In this document: positions 4,232-5,050 of the stretch, piece after piece
Position numbering within the stretch: position 1 is the first letter of the stretch
How the letters are laid out: each line of letters opens with the position of its first letter
Source: Kouleothrix aurantiaca
Lineage (GTDB): Bacteria > Chloroflexota > Chloroflexia > Chloroflexales > Roseiflexaceae
DNA length: 5,050 nt
Direction of reading: 5' to 3'
Assembly: GCA_001399705.1 (NCBI GenBank)
Contig: LJCR01000226.1
Span: forward strand, 1 to 5,050
Notes under the pieces: generated by a model
Databases searched by the model: none
The model's input: the letters and a program-made list of their open reading frames with translations, nothing else
What the model was told of the DNA's origin: nothing
Position numbers and translations under genes: made by a program

Positions 4232-5050
4232 ATGATGGTTCGCAAATGGTGCGCGTTGGTGTTCATGGCGCTCTTTGGCGCTCTGGCGCTGGCCGCATGT
4301 GGGCAGGACGATACGCTTTCGGTGCAAAAGCTCGTGAGCGACGCGCAGCAATATAATGGCAAGCAGATCACCGTAAACGGGTTCTACCTGAAGGGCGGCG
4401 AAAACTCGGCCGTGTCGGTGCTTGCGCCGGTGATCAGCACGCTCGATAATGGGCTCAGCGCGCGCGCAAATGGCGATATGATCTGGGTCGATGGCTTCCC
4501 CGACAATGTGCTCGGCCAGCTCCACCAGCCCGGCGATTCGACCTATGGGCTGGTGCGCGCGACCGGCCAGTTCGAATCGGGCGGCTCGTACGGACCGGAT
4601 GGGCAGTACAAGTACCGTATGCAGATCGCGTCGGCCGAGGCGATCGAGCGCGTGCAGCGCACCGAAGTACGTATCGAGAACAAGCCGCTGGGCGATGGCA
4701 AGGTCGGCTTGCTCGAACTCACCGCCGACCCAGCCAAATACAATGGGCAATCGGTTACGACGCAGGGGTATTATTTCTGGAACGGCGTGATCTTTGTGCT
4801 GGCCGAGGGCGTCGCCACCGAGAAAGATGGTAGCAGCCCGCAGCCGCTTGGCAAAACGATCTGGATGGAAGGCTTCCCGCCCGATGAGTCGGGCAAACTG
4901 CACCTCGGCCCTGGTTCGCCGCCCGGATACGTCTGGGGTCTGGTGGAAGTCACGGGCGATTTCAAGAGCGGCGGGAATTTCGGCAAGGACGGCAAATACA
5001 CCGAGTTCTTGCAGGCAACCAGCGCAAAGGCGCTGGAGCAAGCAAAATAA
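4232..5050 (+). CDS. Lipoprotein with two tandem copies of an uncharacterised ~110-residue domain
   Basis: The protein has 272 residues and is complete, with TAA as the last three bases of the window. The N-terminus is a lipoprotein signal: RK, a hydrophobic stretch (7-20), then the lipobox LAAC with Cys23 as the lipidated residue, so the mature protein is membrane-tethered outside the cytoplasm. The mature part is a clear internal duplication, about 30-139 and 159-269. Paired motifs are YNGKQITVNGFY (41-52) with YNGQSVTTQGYY (170-181), IWVDGFP (84-90) with IWMEGFP (210-216), YGLVRATGQFESGG (105-118) with WGLVEVTGDFKSGG (235-248), and ASAEAIE with TSAKALE. Offset between copies is 126-130 residues. 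The beta-rich pattern with YNGK.V.V.G.Y openings suggests a small barrel such as an OB fold, which is inference. Copy 1 has an extra segment at about 53-60. ATG 4232 is followed by a second ATG, and the first fits the ribosome binding site spacing. Function and ligand are unknown. Confidence 0.88.
   Translation: MMVRKWCALVFMALFGALALAACGQDDTLSVQKLVSDAQQYNGKQITVNGFYLKGGENSAVSVLAPVISTLDNGLSARANGDMIWVDGFPDNVLGQLHQPGDSTYGLVRATGQFESGGSYGPDGQYKYRMQIASAEAIERVQRTEVRIENKPLGDGKVGLLELTADPAKYNGQSVTTQGYYFWNGVIFVLAEGVATEKDGSSPQPLGKTIWMEGFPPDESGKLHLGPGSPPGYVWGLVEVTGDFKSGGNFGKDGKYTEFLQATSAKALEQAK

Noticed and set aside
4205..5041. Long open minus-strand frame (278 codons) antisense to the lipoprotein gene
   Set aside because: The + strand has a consensus promoter, ribosome binding site, lipobox and internal protein duplication. 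The antisense translation is Arg/His/Ala-rich without motifs.
1..5050. tRNA, rRNA, riboswitch, CRISPR array, insertion sequence or prophage element
   Set aside because: Reading both strands, I found no cloverleaf, regularly spaced long repeats, transposase motifs or terminal inverted repeats. All five intergenic gaps are under 250 bases and are mostly explained by promoters, terminators and short repeats.

Overview
The window is ordinary bacterial chromosome: high G+C, densely coded, with clear sigma-70-type promoters and intrinsic terminators. It holds six protein genes and no RNA gene, CRISPR array, transposase or phage gene. The G+C content, codon use, an ADP-forming acyl-CoA-synthetase-like protein and heptamer repeats between genes would fit a filamentous member of the Chloroflexota. 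That is only a tentative inference, because no taxonomic marker gene is present.

Layout, left to right. (1) The C-terminal part of a DJ-1/PfpI-family stress protein, + strand, entering from the left edge. (2) A + strand gene for a CoA-binding / succinyl-CoA-ligase-like protein. It has the phospho-histidine loop but stops about 50 residues into its third domain, so it looks truncated. (3) A convergent intergenic segment with a minus-strand terminator and a four-copy heptamer repeat. (4) A minus-strand CsoR-family metal-sensing repressor with a complete Cys-His-Cys metal-ligand set, its own promoter, and a G-tract operator-like palindrome over the predicted transcription start. (5) A minus-strand alpha/beta-hydrolase with an intact Ser-Asp-His triad, ended by a strong terminator just ahead of the csoR promoter. 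(6) A minus-strand, membrane-anchored, helical (probably coiled-coil) protein of unknown function. (7) A divergent intergenic region with strong promoters facing both ways, one an exact TTGACA-N17-TATAAT consensus. (8) A + strand lipoprotein built from two tandem copies of a roughly 110-residue domain, ending exactly at the right edge.

The genes do not look like one pathway. Most have their own promoter, and terminators separate the hydrolase from csoR and close csoR. The most informative parts are regulatory: the csoR promoter/operator unit, which also corrects the start codon, and the paired divergent promoters between the coiled-coil protein and the lipoprotein. No convincing undescribed multi-gene system is visible. 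The items most worth following up are the duplicated-domain lipoprotein, the truncated acyl-CoA-synthetase-like gene and the membrane coiled-coil protein.
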